Positions 31,238 through 40,916 of a DNA stretch of 64,000 nucleotides are shown here, piece by piece. The DNA lies in contig JAXLQL010000008.1 of the NCBI GenBank assembly GCA_046331625.1, positions 310,001 to 374,000 on the forward strand, read 5' to 3'. This DNA is from JAXLQL01 sp046331625. GTDB taxonomy: Bacteria > Acidobacteriota > Terriglobia > Bryobacterales > Bryobacteraceae. Positions within the stretch are counted from its first letter, which is position 1. Every line of letters starts with the position of its first letter. A program made the translations under genes and the position numbers. A model generated the notes under the pieces. The model had not been told where the DNA came from and ran no database searches. It worked only from the letters and a program-made list of their open reading frames with translations.

Positions 31238-34225
31238 ATGAGTCGTGGCAAACGGTTCGCAGGCATGGGCGTCATCCTGGCGGGATTGCTCGCTCGGGCT
31301 TCCGCGCAGTCTCCGAATACGGGCAGCATCCTGGTGGAAGTCATCGACCAGACCGGGGGCTCGGTTCGAGATGCGAACGTCACTGTGATCAACACGGCGA
31401 CGGGAGCGGCGCGGAAGGGCGCTTCGGGTCCAGACGGCCGTGTACTGATCGCGGCTTTGCCGCTCACCGGAGCCTACGCAGTCACAGTGTCGAAGAGTGG
31501 CTTCGCAACCGAACAGGTGCTCGACGTCGTGCTGCGAGCTGGCGAGACAGCAACCGTCGCGATCACGCCGCGCGTGAGCGGCGAAAAGGCTGAAGTGACG
31601 GTGTACGGAACGGCGCGCGGAGTCAGCTCGGGCCCGGAGATCGGGCGCAGCGTGCATCCGGACCAACTCGATGAGACTCCGGTGTTGGGCCGCAAGCTGT
31701 CGAGCATCGCGCTGCTCGACGCCGCATTTCGCCAAGCCAAGGGCACGGGCGACTTGTTCGTGAACCAGACCTATGTAGCGACGGGAGCCGGTTCGCGCCG
31801 CACGGTGACGACCACGCTCGATGGCGCCAACAACGACGAGGCTTGGGGCAGACAGATTGCGATGGCGACGCTGCCGATGAGCGCGGTACAGGAGATGACG
31901 ATTCTGACCAGCGCGTTCTCGCCGGAGTTCGGCTGGACCTCGGGTCCGGCGCTGAACATCGTGACCAAGTCCGGAACGAACGATTTCCACGGCACGGGGC
32001 TTTATCTGGGCCGCCCTGGCGGCTTGCAGGCGAGCACGTTTTCAGCCAAGAACTTTTGCCCGGCTTCGATCACCACTTGCTCGACGCCCTCGAGCTTGGC
32101 TTCGATCAGTCCGGTGGACATACCGGACTCGCTGAATCAGTTCTCGGGCGCATTCGGCGGGCGAATCATCCGCGACAAGACGTTCTTCTTCGCGGCCGGC
32201 GACTACACGCGCCAGAATCGAACCACGTTTCTCTCGAACACGCTCCCGGCGTTCGTGCTGCCAGCCAACGGCGATCTTTCCTACACCGGGAATTACCGGC
32301 AGTCCCTGTTCCACGGCCGGCTCGACCACCGGCTCACGCCAAATCAGAGCCTGATGCTGCGCGTCAATGCCGACCGCTTCTTCGACAACAATCCACAAGA
32401 CGCCGTGGGTGGCACGAACGCGCCCAGCGTGGCTCGTAAGTACGCCAGGCGGTCCTGGACGCTACAGGCCAACCACTCGGCGGTTCTGACGCCGATACTC
32501 TACAACGAAGCGCGATTCGCATGGCTCGACGGAGATCCGGTGACGGAGTGGTCCGCGCCACGCCTTTCGACAACCTATACGCGTGCGGGCGCCGTACCTT
32601 TCACGATCGGGCAATCGCGTGTATCGAACCTCTACGGCCGCCAAGCTCAGTTCTCTGACACGCTCTCGTGGACTCGCGGCCGCCACTACCTTCGGTTGGG
32701 TACGAGCATCGTTCGGCATACATCGGGCGGGTTCGGGAACGAGCCGGGCACGGCGGTGTTGGGGACGTTTACCTTCAGGACCACCACTACGGCGCCGTTC
32801 GATCAACTGACGCTCGCCGATGTCCAACAGTATTCGCAGCCGATCAACTTCGGCATCAGCACCTACGAACTGACGCAATGGCTATACGCGTTTTTCGCGC
32901 AAGACCGCATTCGCGCCGCGCGGAACTTCACCATCGATCTCGGGCTTCGTTACGATCGCCAGACGTTGACCGATGCGAGGCGAGACTTCGCGCCTCGCCT
33001 CGGCTTCGCGTGGCATCCCGGTAGCGGCGGCAAGACCGCGATTCGCGGCGGGTACGGCATGTACTTCACGCAGATCCAGTCGAACCTCGTCGCCAACTAT
33101 CTCACCGGCGGGCTCGATGGCCTCACCACCTACACGGCGACGCCCGGTCAGCTTGGATTTCCCGCGTGCCTGACGGGCGGGTGCCTTCCGCTCGCGTTCG
33201 ATCCGAAGACGCTTGCGCCGTCGCAACTGCCTTCGCGCGACATCACCATCCAGGCGGGGCGGCACGCCTTCTACGAAGCGCAGTTTGCGCGGTACGGGTT
33301 GAACTTCGGGCTGCTGCCGGGATATCCGGCGAGGCTTGCGAATCCGCGCAGCCACGTCGTCTCGATCGGCGCCGAGCGGGAGTTCGCGAAGGGCCTGGTA
33401 GCTGGCGCGGACTACGTGCACCAGCACTGGACCGATCTGGCTCGCACGGTCGATTTGAACGCTCCGAGTCCGTTCCAGCGGACCGCGCCAGGGCAGGTGC
33501 GTCCGGTTGCGGCAGCGAACGCTACGCGCCCGATACTGCCCGTGGCCGGTGGCGTGCGGCAGGTGAACGTCCTGATGAATCTCGGTGTGGCGGACTACGA
33601 TGGCTTGCAGACTCGCCTCACCTATCGCGGGCTGCGGCGGCTGTACCTCAACGCGAGCTATGCCTTGTCGAAGGCGACGAACACCACCGAACCCGACGGC
33701 AACGGGATCGCGCCGAACGACGCGAACATCGCGAGCCTCGGCGAGACCGAACGCGGGCGGAGTGTCCTCGATCAGCGGCATCGAGCCGTGGTGCTGGCGA
33801 GCTACGCGCTGCCGTTCGGCTTCGCGATCGGTACGCTGAGCCAGTTCGCGTCGGCGCGGCCTTTCAATGCGACCACCGGGGTCGACAACAATGGCGACGG
33901 ACTGAACAACGACCGGCCGGTGATCAACGGCGCGGTGGCGAGGAAATCGGCGTTTCGTGGGACGCCGGCGGCAGAGGCGGGTGTGTTTCTCGAGAACCGG
34001 ATCAAAACAGGCGAGCGAACTTCTGTTTTATTGCGCCTCGAGGGATTCAACTTGTTCAACCACGCGAATCTCCTCGGGCGCGGGCAGACGATCTACGGGG
34101 ACACGGGCACACCGAGTCCGGCTTTCGGGCAAGTGGCGCCGGTGAGCGGGTCCACGGCGCTGCCGGCGTTCGCGAATGTGGATCCGCCACGGATGTTCCA
34201 GGTGCAGATTCGGTTCGATTTCTAG
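31238..34225 (+). CDS. Oar-like TonB-dependent outer-membrane receptor with N-terminal carboxypeptidase-regulatory domain
   Basis: 995 residues with signal peptide (MSRGKRFAGMGVILAGLLARASAQ). Residues about 30-115 are a CarboxypepD_reg-like domain ('GSILVEVIDQTGGSVRDANVTV'). Plug region about 130-260 ('GSRRTVTTTLDGANNDEAWG', 'AVQEMTILTSAFSPEFGW', 'NIVTKSGTNDFHG'), then a beta-barrel to the C-terminus, ending 'PPRMFQVQIRFDF' with the aromatic last residue of outer-membrane barrels. Imports or senses a large substrate with TonB energy; glycan-related substrate suggested only by its neighbours. This class is heavily expanded in Acidobacteriota. Confidence 0.93.
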   Translation: MSRGKRFAGMGVILAGLLARASAQSPNTGSILVEVIDQTGGSVRDANVTVINTATGAARKGASGPDGRVLIAALPLTGAYAVTVSKSGFATEQVLDVVLRAGETATVAITPRVSGEKAEVTVYGTARGVSSGPEIGRSVHPDQLDETPVLGRKLSSIALLDAAFRQAKGTGDLFVNQTYVATGAGSRRTVTTTLDGANNDEAWGRQIAMATLPMSAVQEMTILTSAFSPEFGWTSGPALNIVTKSGTNDFHGTGLYLGRPGGLQASTFSAKNFCPASITTCSTPSSLASISPVDIPDSLNQFSGAFGGRIIRDKTFFFAAGDYTRQNRTTFLSNTLPAFVLPANGDLSYTGNYRQSLFHGRLDHRLTPNQSLMLRVNADRFFDNNPQDAVGGTNAPSVARKYARRSWTLQANHSAVLTPILYNEARFAWLDGDPVTEWSAPRLSTTYTRAGAVPFTIGQSRVSNLYGRQAQFSDTLSWTRGRHYLRLGTSIVRHTSGGFGNEPGTAVLGTFTFRTTTTAPFDQLTLADVQQYSQPINFGISTYELTQWLYAFFAQDRIRAARNFTIDLGLRYDRQTLTDARRDFAPRLGFAWHPGSGGKTAIRGGYGMYFTQIQSNLVANYLTGGLDGLTTYTATPGQLGFPACLTGGCLPLAFDPKTLAPSQLPSRDITIQAGRHAFYEAQFARYGLNFGLLPGYPARLANPRSHVVSIGAEREFAKGLVAGADYVHQHWTDLARTVDLNAPSPFQRTAPGQVRPVAAANATRPILPVAGGVRQVNVLMNLGVADYDGLQTRLTYRGLRRLYLNASYALSKATNTTEPDGNGIAPNDANIASLGETERGRSVLDQRHRAVVLASYALPFGFAIGTLSQFASARPFNATTGVDNNGDGLNNDRPVINGAVARKSAFRGTPAAEAGVFLENRIKTGERTSVLLRLEGFNLFNHANLLGRGQTIYGDTGTPSPAFGQVAPVSGSTALPAFANVDPPRMFQVQIRFDF

Positions 34226-34253
34226 CCGGGCCTGCCCGGTGTTCCGCACTCAC

Positions 34254-36020
34254 CTACGCGGATCGGATCAGTTCCGAAGGCCCCACCGGCGACGAGATTT
34301 CCACCACGAACTCCGAGCCGCCCGGTCCCGTCTTGTCCACCCGCACCGACCCGCCGTGGTCCTCCACGATCTTCTGCACTACCGTCAACCCGAGACCGAT
34401 CCCCTTCTCCTTGCCGTGACTCACGAAGGGCTGGAACAGATTGGGCCGGATTTCTTCGGGGATGCCGGGGCCATTGTCGGTCACGCGGATCTCGAGACCC
34501 TTCCGGTTCGAGCGGCTGATCACGTGGACCACGCCAGTGTTCGGCGCCACCGCCTGGCACGCATTGAATAGGAGATTCTCCACTACGCGCTCCATCTTCG
34601 CCGGATCGAACACCCCCGCGCAGTTGCCTTCGGGCACGTAGTGGATTTGGATCGAGCGATACTCGGGCAGCACGCGGATGTTCTGAATCGCGCGCTCCAC
34701 CACGTCTTCGAGTTGGCATTCGGCGAGCATCAACCGCTCGCCCTGCTTCGAGAAGCCGAGGAGCGAGTTCAACTCATCCGTCATGCGGTTCACGGCGATG
34801 CGGATCTCGCGGAAGAAGTCGCGGCGCTGCGCTTCGGTGATACGGTCCTCGGATAGAAATTCGGCATAGGCGAGGATCGCCGTAAGCGGATGACGCAGGT
34901 CGTGCGAAATCGTCGTGGCCATGCGGCCGATGGTCGCCAGACGCTCGGCGGCGAGCAGTTGTTTCTGCTGTTCCTTGAGGCGGCGGCGCATGCGATCGAA
35001 CGCCGCGGTGAGCGTGGAGACTTCGCCGCGCCCTTCCGTCGTCCCTCGCCCTTCCATCGTCAATGGATAATCGAAGTCGCCCGCCTCGAGCGCGCGTACG
35101 CCCTGCACCAGTCTGTCGAGCGGACGCGTCACGCTCGACGCCACCAGGAACGCGAGAAATGCGCCGGCCAACACGCCAGCCAAACCCGCGGCGACGATCC
35201 AGCGATTGAGACTTGTGAGGAAGCGCGTGGCCCTGTCATACGACTCGAGCACGATCAGGGCAACGGGCGGATCACCGCTGGCCAACCGAACACGTGTGGC
35301 GCGAAAGCGCTCGCCCGCGAGGTTCAGATCCACTGGCGTTCCGTCGCCCGGCAACTCCGGCGACCGCGTCTTCAGGTCGAGTTGGTATCCCGGCTCGACG
35401 GTGGTCACCACTAGAGACTCGGCGGCGACGAAGGCGACCTCGCTGGCCGCGATGCCGGCGATGCTATCGGCGAGAGCTTGATCGGCTTCGAAGCCGAGCG
35501 CGAGCACGCCGATTTGCGCGCTCGTATCGCCCGAACCGAAGCGAACCGGCTGCAGGAAGATCTGGAACAAGTGGCCGCCCGTGTACCACCAGTCGCGCGA
35601 TTCGCGCCGCTGGATGAGCCGGCGCAACGGAGCTTCCACTTGTTCCACTGGCAATCCCGGAGTAGAGGAATGCAGCGCGGAGATGTGCCCCTCGCTATCG
35701 GCCAAGACGAATAGCTGGCTCCCGGCCAGCGCCCAAAACGGCTTCGACGCATCTTGAATCGTGGCCGGGTCAGCAGCGGTCATTACGGCCATCACAGGCG
35801 GGAGCGCGGCCAGCAGTGCAGCCGAACTTTCGAGCGTGGCTTCCCGCTGTTTCTGCAAGTTCCGGAACGCGAGCAGTGACCTGTTCAACCCTTCGGCCAC
35901 CTGCTCTTCGGCGTGCGCCTGCACGCGCTGGCGCACGATGAACAACACGGCCGACGTCAACAGGGCGGAGATCGCCCCGATGGCCATGAACAACCGAACT
36001 CGAAGGGTTACGGGAATCAT
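34254..36020 (-). CDS. Membrane sensor histidine kinase with HAMP domain
   Basis: 588 residues. TM1 about 10-29, periplasmic sensor about 30-270 (double-Cache-like in layout), TM2 about 272-293, HAMP about 295-350, dimerisation domain with phospho-accepting His in 'ISHDLRHPLTAILAYAEF', and HATPase: N box 'VVENLLFNACQAV', G1 'VTDNGPGIPEE', F box 'LFQPFVSHGKEKGIGLGL'. Start ATG overlaps the response-regulator stop (ATGA), so the two are co-translated. Expected partner of the OmpR-type regulator; signal unknown. Confidence 0.93.
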   Translation of the reverse strand: MIPVTLRVRLFMAIGAISALLTSAVLFIVRQRVQAHAEEQVAEGLNRSLLAFRNLQKQREATLESSAALLAALPPVMAVMTAADPATIQDASKPFWALAGSQLFVLADSEGHISALHSSTPGLPVEQVEAPLRRLIQRRESRDWWYTGGHLFQIFLQPVRFGSGDTSAQIGVLALGFEADQALADSIAGIAASEVAFVAAESLVVTTVEPGYQLDLKTRSPELPGDGTPVDLNLAGERFRATRVRLASGDPPVALIVLESYDRATRFLTSLNRWIVAAGLAGVLAGAFLAFLVASSVTRPLDRLVQGVRALEAGDFDYPLTMEGRGTTEGRGEVSTLTAAFDRMRRRLKEQQKQLLAAERLATIGRMATTISHDLRHPLTAILAYAEFLSEDRITEAQRRDFFREIRIAVNRMTDELNSLLGFSKQGERLMLAECQLEDVVERAIQNIRVLPEYRSIQIHYVPEGNCAGVFDPAKMERVVENLLFNACQAVAPNTGVVHVISRSNRKGLEIRVTDNGPGIPEEIRPNLFQPFVSHGKEKGIGLGLTVVQKIVEDHGGSVRVDKTGPGGSEFVVEISSPVGPSELIRSA

Positions 36021-36697
36021 GGGACGAATTTGTAACCCGCGTTGTAAATAGTGATGAAATGGACCGGATTGGCTGGGTCCTTTTCTAGTTTCTGGCGGAG
36101 CGTGAGTATGTGGGAATCGACGGTCCGCGTGGAGGGATAGGAGTTATAGCCCCAGACTTCGCTCAGCATCTGGTCGCGCGAGATGACGCGCTCCGGATTC
36201 TGAGTGAAGTACTTCAGCATCTTGAACTCCTGCGGCGCCAGCACTACCGGCGCTCCAGCGCGCGTGACCTCCATCTTGCCGAAATCCACCGTGATGTCGC
36301 CGAAGCTCGCGGTAGTGAGCGGAGGCGCACCGCGGCGGGTGCGGCGCAGGATCGCTCGCACGCGCGCCACCAGTTCCTTGGGGCTGAACGGCTTGATGAC
36401 GTAGTCATCGGCGCCGAGCTCGAGCAACAGCACCCGGTCGATTTCGTCGGCCGAACCGGTGAGGATCAGAATGGGTACGTGCGCCGACTCGCGCCGGATC
36501 TGCTTGCACACGTCCTGGCCGTTCATCTTGGGCATCCGCAGGTCCAGCACCACGAAATCGGGCTGAGCCTTGCGGAAGGCCTCGAGGCCCTCTTCGCCGT
36601 TTTCCGCAAGTTCGAACTCAAACCCTTCCGTTTCAAAGATTTGCTGGAGGGCCTTGCGGGTGGCGCGATCATCCTCGATGATGAGAATCTTTTCCAA
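36017..36697 (-). CDS. OmpR/PhoB-type response regulator
   Basis: 226 residues. Receiver domain 1-120 with acidic pair 'IIEDDRATR', phospho-acceptor Asp in 'DFVVLDLRMPKMNG', Thr in 'ILILTGSA', Lys in 'YVIKPFSPKEL'. Winged-helix DNA-binding domain about 130-226: 'VLAPQEFKMLKYFTQNPERVISRDQMLSEVWGY' (read in parts), 'RTVDSHILTLRQKLEKDP', 'YNAGYKF'. First gene of the regulator-kinase operon. Just upstream, and again before 39251, are heptamers TTTGACA repeated at 11-bp spacing, the geometry recognised by dimers of this class. Confidence 0.94.
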   Translation of the reverse strand: MEKILIIEDDRATRKALQQIFETEGFEFELAENGEEGLEAFRKAQPDFVVLDLRMPKMNGQDVCKQIRRESAHVPILILTGSADEIDRVLLLELGADDYVIKPFSPKELVARVRAILRRTRRGAPPLTTASFGDITVDFGKMEVTRAGAPVVLAPQEFKMLKYFTQNPERVISRDQMLSEVWGYNSYPSTRTVDSHILTLRQKLEKDPANPVHFITIYNAGYKFVP

Positions 36698-36765
36698 GCT
36701 CGACGGTCCTCTTCACCAACGGTTATACTACAGACACTCGGCGGTTCGGAGCGCCTTGTTCACAC

Positions 36766-36783
36766 TTTGACAGGTTTTTGACA
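36766..36783. promoter_or_regulatory. Direct repeat TTTGACA x2 at 11-bp spacing
   Basis: TTTGACA at 36766 and 36777, with a weaker CTTGTTC one period upstream at 36755. Lies between the divergent response-regulator and porin genes. OmpR/PhoB-family dimers bind tandem half-sites one helical turn apart; read on the minus strand these are TGTCAAA repeats, like PHO-box TGTCA repeats. A site for autoregulation and porin control is inferred. Confidence 0.55.
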
Positions 36784-36810
36784 ATTCGGGTCGCTTCAGG
36801 AAGGTCGCTC

Positions 36811-38286
36811 ATGGGGAGTCGCACGCTTGCTGCTGCGGTTGTTGGGCTTGTCTTTGCCCAGTCCGCCAGTGCTCAAGCCGCTCCGGACGCTGTCGCTGCG
36901 CAGCTCCAGGATCTGGCGAAACAGATGGCGCAACTTCGGGAGGAGTTGGCGGAGTCGCGGCGTGAGTCGGCGGATCTGCGCCAGCAATTGACCGAGATCC
37001 GGCGGCAGGTCCTCCTCACCAAGGAATTGCAGCCCCAGCCGGTTTCCAGAGTTGCCAGTCCGCCTCCTCAGGTGGCGCAACTAGCCGAAGACCAGGAACT
37101 GCTCGCCGCCAAAGTAGAGGACCAGTATCAGACCAAGGTCGAGAGCGGCTCGAAATACCGCGTGAAACTCTCCGGGATGGCGCTCATGACCATCCATAAC
37201 ACCCATGGCGCAGCCGCCGGACTCGATGCTCCCGAAGTAGCCGAAACGCGCGGCCCAGGGGAAAGCCGTGGAGCATTCGGCGCATCGCTTCGACAGTCAA
37301 TCATCGGGATCGACGTGGAAGGTCCCACGCTTGCCGGCGCCAAGACGCACGGCGAGGCGCGAGCCGATTTCTTCGGTGGACTGCCGGGCACCTCGGAAGG
37401 CACCACCTCCGGATTGGTCCGTCTACGCACGGCCAAGCTCGTGCTTGACTGGAAAAGTCGCACGCTCGAGGCCGGCCAAGACTCGCCCTTCATTTCGCCG
37501 CTGTCGCCAATTTCGCTCGTAACCACCGCATATCCAGGCTTGTGGGCGGCGGGCAACCTCTGGGCGTGGACCCCACAGGTCCACATGACGCACCGGTTCG
37601 AGGTGTCGAGCGGGACGAAGGTGCTGTTGCAGTACGGAATCCTCGACCCGCTCACAGGAGAGATTCCACCCGAAGAGTACGAACGGGCGCCCACCGCCGG
37701 CGAGCGAAGCCGAAAACCAGCGGTGGCGTTTCGATTGGCTGGCCAGCGAGACCTAGGCTCGCGCCAAGCAACGGCCGGCGTGGGCATGTACTACTCGCGC
37801 CAGAACTGGGGCTTCGAGCGGCGCGTGGACTCCTGGGCCGTGACTGCCGATTGGAACTTACCGGTCGGTCGCTACTTTTCGTTCTCTGGCGAGCTCTACC
37901 GGGGAAAGGCCCTGGGCGGCCTTGGAGGCGGGGCGGGCGCTACAGTGCTGATGAGCGGCCCTGTTTCGAGTGCGGCAACTCACGTGCTTCCCCTCGATAG
38001 CGGGGGGGGCTGGGCACAACTCCAGTTCAAACCGCACCCTCGATGGAGCGTAAATGGTGCGTTTGGCGGCGATTTTCCGTTCTACACCGCGGCCGCGAAC
38101 GCTCTAACGTCTTTGGGGCTCGTCTCCGATCCGAAGAAGAACTCGAGCGGATTCACCAATGTCATCTATCAGCCACGGAACAACCTCCTCTTCTCCGTCG
38201 AATACAGGAAGTTGTGGACCTCGCCCTTTCTCGATCGGCAGAGGAAGGCGGGCCAGGTGGGACTGGGTGCGGCGATCCTGTTTTGA
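36811..38286 (+). CDS. Outer-membrane porin with N-terminal coiled coil
   Basis: 491 residues; ATG 36811 chosen (GGAAGG 6 bp upstream, followed by a signal peptide) over the in-frame start at 36778. Residues about 30-65 form a coiled coil ('LQDLAKQMAQLREELAESRRES'), as in porins that anchor to peptidoglycan or trimerise through an N-terminal helix. The rest is beta-strand rich with alternating aromatic residues ('AVTADWNLPVGRYFSFSGELYRGK', 'LLFSVEYRKLWTS') and ends 'GLGAAILF' with terminal Phe. Channel specificity unknown. Possible control by the adjacent two-component system. Confidence 0.75.
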   Translation: MGSRTLAAAVVGLVFAQSASAQAAPDAVAAQLQDLAKQMAQLREELAESRRESADLRQQLTEIRRQVLLTKELQPQPVSRVASPPPQVAQLAEDQELLAAKVEDQYQTKVESGSKYRVKLSGMALMTIHNTHGAAAGLDAPEVAETRGPGESRGAFGASLRQSIIGIDVEGPTLAGAKTHGEARADFFGGLPGTSEGTTSGLVRLRTAKLVLDWKSRTLEAGQDSPFISPLSPISLVTTAYPGLWAAGNLWAWTPQVHMTHRFEVSSGTKVLLQYGILDPLTGEIPPEEYERAPTAGERSRKPAVAFRLAGQRDLGSRQATAGVGMYYSRQNWGFERRVDSWAVTADWNLPVGRYFSFSGELYRGKALGGLGGGAGATVLMSGPVSSAATHVLPLDSGGGWAQLQFKPHPRWSVNGAFGGDFPFYTAAANALTSLGLVSDPKKNSSGFTNVIYQPRNNLLFSVEYRKLWTSPFLDRQRKAGQVGLGAAILF

Positions 38287-38983
38287 GCGCCGCGCCGCGG
38301 CGGCGGCACTCGTCATGGTACTGGCTGCCCCTCGCCTCACGGCCGAGGGCATCGAGGTGAGCGGCACTGCTGTAATCGAGCGAAAGGCCAAGGCCGCCGC
38401 GAAGAAAGCCGATTCGTCCGGCGTGGTGGTCTCCCTCCATCCGCTATCGGGTGCCGTGCGGCCGGCCGCGGCGCGGATGCAGAAGATACTCCAGAAAGAA
38501 AAGCGGTTCGAACCCCATGTTCTGGCCGTGTCTGTAGGCTCTTCGGTAGCCTTCCCGAACCTCGACCCGTTCTTCCATAACGTGTTTTCGATGTTCGACG
38601 GCAAGCGATTCGACTTGGGGCTATACGAAGCCGGCGCCACCAGGTCCACTGCGTTCACCAAGCCGGGCGTGTGCTACATCTTCTGCAACATCCACGCGGA
38701 AATGAGCGCCGTGGTGGCGGTGTTCGACACGCCCTACTTCGCGGTGACCAAACCCAACGGTGCCTTCACGATTCCGGGCGTGGAGCCGGGCCGCTATCGC
38801 GTGGAGGTGTGGCATGAGCGTGGCAAGCCCGAAGGTTTCCCGCTGGAAGTGACGGTTGGCGCTCAGAACCTGGCGCTCGGCGAGATCCGGGTGCATGACA
38901 CCGGGCAGCTCAACGTGCAGCACAAGAACAAGTACGGCAAAGACTACGACACCTCGGCCGGCGGTGTCCACTATCCGCACTGA
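38267..38983 (+). CDS. Secreted cupredoxin/plastocyanin-like protein with carboxypeptidase-regulatory domain
   Basis: 238 residues from GTG 38267, overlapping the porin stop by 20 bp; signal peptide about 1-28. A type-1 copper site is suggested by His in 'LDPFFHNVFSMF', and Cys-His-Met in 'VCYIFCNIHAEMSAVV'. The second half ('PNGAFTIPGVEPGRYRVEVWHERG') is a carboxypeptidase regulatory-like beta-sandwich. Similar fusions are annotated 'methylamine utilisation protein', without proof of that role. Probably a periplasmic copper electron carrier co-expressed with the porin. Confidence 0.8.
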   Translation: MRRSCFERRAAAAALVMVLAAPRLTAEGIEVSGTAVIERKAKAAAKKADSSGVVVSLHPLSGAVRPAAARMQKILQKEKRFEPHVLAVSVGSSVAFPNLDPFFHNVFSMFDGKRFDLGLYEAGATRSTAFTKPGVCYIFCNIHAEMSAVVAVFDTPYFAVTKPNGAFTIPGVEPGRYRVEVWHERGKPEGFPLEVTVGAQNLALGEIRVHDTGQLNVQHKNKYGKDYDTSAGGVHYPH

Positions 38984-39140
38984 CTCCGCGTTGCAGTTGT
39001 AACTTGTTTGCCCCCCCCCGCGCTTAAGATCAGTCCGGCGCGGGCTTACGATATTTCCCCGCGTACTTCAGTCCCCCTTCGCCAAGATCCATCCGAAGGA
39101 CTATCCGTGAAATACCTGTGCTAGTGCGGCGGTACCGGCT

Positions 39141-39169
39141 TTTGACAAGTTCTTGACATTCTCCTGACA
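39141..39169. promoter_or_regulatory. Three TTGACA repeats at exact 11-bp spacing
   Basis: TTTGACA (39141), CTTGACA (39152) and CCTGACA (39163) upstream of the surface-protein gene at 39251. Same heptamer and period as the pair at 36766, suggesting one OmpR-type regulator controls both. A sigma-70 -35 element is an alternative for any one copy, but no matching -10 is clear. Confidence 0.6.
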
Positions 39170-39250
39170 ACTGGAGATCCAGATTGCCGCAAGATGGACT
39201 TCGTGAGCGGACATCACAGGTCGCACACAGGAGAAGGAGACGGAGGGTTC

Positions 39251-40696
39251 ATGAGGAACACAAGAATCACCACAATGGTGGCAGTCGCGCTGGGTGCGGC
39301 GTCAGCCAGCTACGGGCAGACGGCGACCCTCGCGGGCGTGCTCAACTATTTCGAGATCATCAACAATTCCGGATCGCCCGCTCACGGGTTCGAGATCCAG
39401 TTGGAGGGCGCCACCACGGCGGTCCTCTACTACGCAACCAGCAACGCCCGCTACGGCATGCCCGCGATCGTGCCGTATTCCACTGGCGTCAACGTCCGCT
39501 ATTCGGCCAACTACAACGGCGGTACCTGGAGTTCCACTACGCCGAACGGAACGGTGGGCGGAGCGTTCGGCTGGCAGGATTGCTACCTGGGCGGTTCCAA
39601 CTACGTGAACTCGGGATGCGAGATCTTCGGACACTCGCTCCGCAGCAACGTGGGCATCACCCCGACGGGATACTGGCTGATCGAGGACCCGAACAACCCG
39701 GGCCAACTGATCCGCGGCGCCGCGACGCAGATTCCGTTCGTGAATCCGGTGCTCTTGTTCTCCAGTTCCTCGGCGCCGGTGGTGCAAGTCACCGTTCCGG
39801 CTCCCGTGCCTCCGCCTCCTCCGGCGCAGTTCTCCGATGCCGTCTGGATGAAGGTGTTCAAGACCAGCGTGCCTCGTTCGGTGAATGGCGATGAGCTGGT
39901 GCTCTCGAACACCGCTGTGGTGCCTGATTCGGCGTCCCAGATCGAAACCAACTGGGTGCTGCTCCAAAAGGCGCCTCCGGGAGTGCAGAATCGCCGCGGT
40001 AAGGGTGTCCACTCCGCACAGTCGACCCTGGCGATCAACGACGGCGCGCATGTGCGCCGCGCTGAGGTCTACAAGTACACCGGCGCCTATGATTCCCTCA
40101 CGCATGAAGCGGTTTGCGCCGATGGCTTCTGCAACGCGCCGGCGGCCAACGAACTCGGCTCGGCGATCTCGGCTAACAACAACGCCGCCAACGCCGTAGC
40201 GGACTCGCTGACGGTGACCAAGTCCGGCAGCGCGCTGAACAGCGGCTCGGTGACAGTGGGCAGCGTGACTTGCAATGCCGCCTCGTGCGCCAACTACCAG
40301 ACGGCTGGCTCGGTGGTTTCGTTGATCGCCAAGCCCGGCAGCGGCTCGGTGTTCTCGGCCTGGACCGGCGCTTGCACCGGTAGTGCGCTCTCCTGTTCGG
40401 TTACGGTGAACGGCAAGACAACCGTGGATGCGAGCTTCCTGAAAGTCTTCACGCTTTCGGTGGGACGCAGCAATTCGGGCACGGTGCTGGTTTCGCCCAA
40501 CGGTATCGATCGCGCTCTGAACTGCGGAAGCGCCTGCTCGGCGAAGTTTGCCGACGGCACGGCGGTTGCGATCACGGCGGTTCCCGCGGCCGGCAAGACG
40601 TTCGTGAACTGGTCTGGCGCCTGCACGGGTACCGATCCCACCTGCACGCTGACCATCACTGACAACACGTCGGTGACGGCAGTGTTCAGCAAGTAA
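39251..40696 (+). CDS. Secreted surface protein with divergent InlB/B-repeat-type modules
   Basis: 481 residues; ATG 39251 with GGAGG 4 bp upstream, signal peptide 'MRNTRITTMVAVALGAASASYGQ'. N-terminal beta-rich domain about 25-190, Pro hinge 'VTVPAPVPPPPPAQF', middle domain about 205-330, then two Cys-containing repeats of the 'bacterial repeat' type: 'SGSALNSGSVTVGSVTCNAASC' leading to 'AWTGACTGSALSCSVTVNGKTTVDASF', and 'SNSGTVLVSPNGI...CGSAC' leading to 'NWSGACTGTDPTCTLTITDNTSVTAVF' (read in parts). Likely extracellular, disulfide-bonded; ligand unknown. Preceded by three phased TTGACA repeats. Confidence 0.75.
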   Translation: MRNTRITTMVAVALGAASASYGQTATLAGVLNYFEIINNSGSPAHGFEIQLEGATTAVLYYATSNARYGMPAIVPYSTGVNVRYSANYNGGTWSSTTPNGTVGGAFGWQDCYLGGSNYVNSGCEIFGHSLRSNVGITPTGYWLIEDPNNPGQLIRGAATQIPFVNPVLLFSSSSAPVVQVTVPAPVPPPPPAQFSDAVWMKVFKTSVPRSVNGDELVLSNTAVVPDSASQIETNWVLLQKAPPGVQNRRGKGVHSAQSTLAINDGAHVRRAEVYKYTGAYDSLTHEAVCADGFCNAPAANELGSAISANNNAANAVADSLTVTKSGSALNSGSVTVGSVTCNAASCANYQTAGSVVSLIAKPGSGSVFSAWTGACTGSALSCSVTVNGKTTVDASFLKVFTLSVGRSNSGTVLVSPNGIDRALNCGSACSAKFADGTAVAITAVPAAGKTFVNWSGACTGTDPTCTLTITDNTSVTAVFSK

Positions 40697-40722
40697 GCTC
40701 CTCATACGAAGGGCAAAACAGG

Positions 40723-40779
40723 TCCGGGAAGCTCGGCGCAGGCCGGGCTTCCCGGATCAGCCATTTCTGGCTGTCTTTT
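40723..40779 (+). terminator. Tandem hairpins, probable terminator
   Basis: TCCGGGAAGC-n14-GCTTCCCGGA (40723-40756, perfect 10-bp stem), then AGCCA-TTTC-TGGCT (40759-40772) followed by GTCTTTT. Located 26 bp behind the surface-protein stop. The rest of the gap to 40916 shows nothing else clear. Confidence 0.7.
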
Positions 40780-40916
40780 GGCTACGTAACGAAGAATTAA
40801 CTCCATTCCCATTGCTCCGTCTGCCGCATCAGACTACACTCGGATCATAAGAGAGGGTCAATCGGGAGCCGAACCGCACGCCCAGCGGACTCCCAGGATC
40901 CGGAGAGAGAGTCCTG

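Noticed and set aside
33166..34419. 417-codon frame inside the TonB-dependent receptor
   Set aside because: Out of frame with the recognisable barrel sequence and rich in Arg/Gly; GC-driven shadow.
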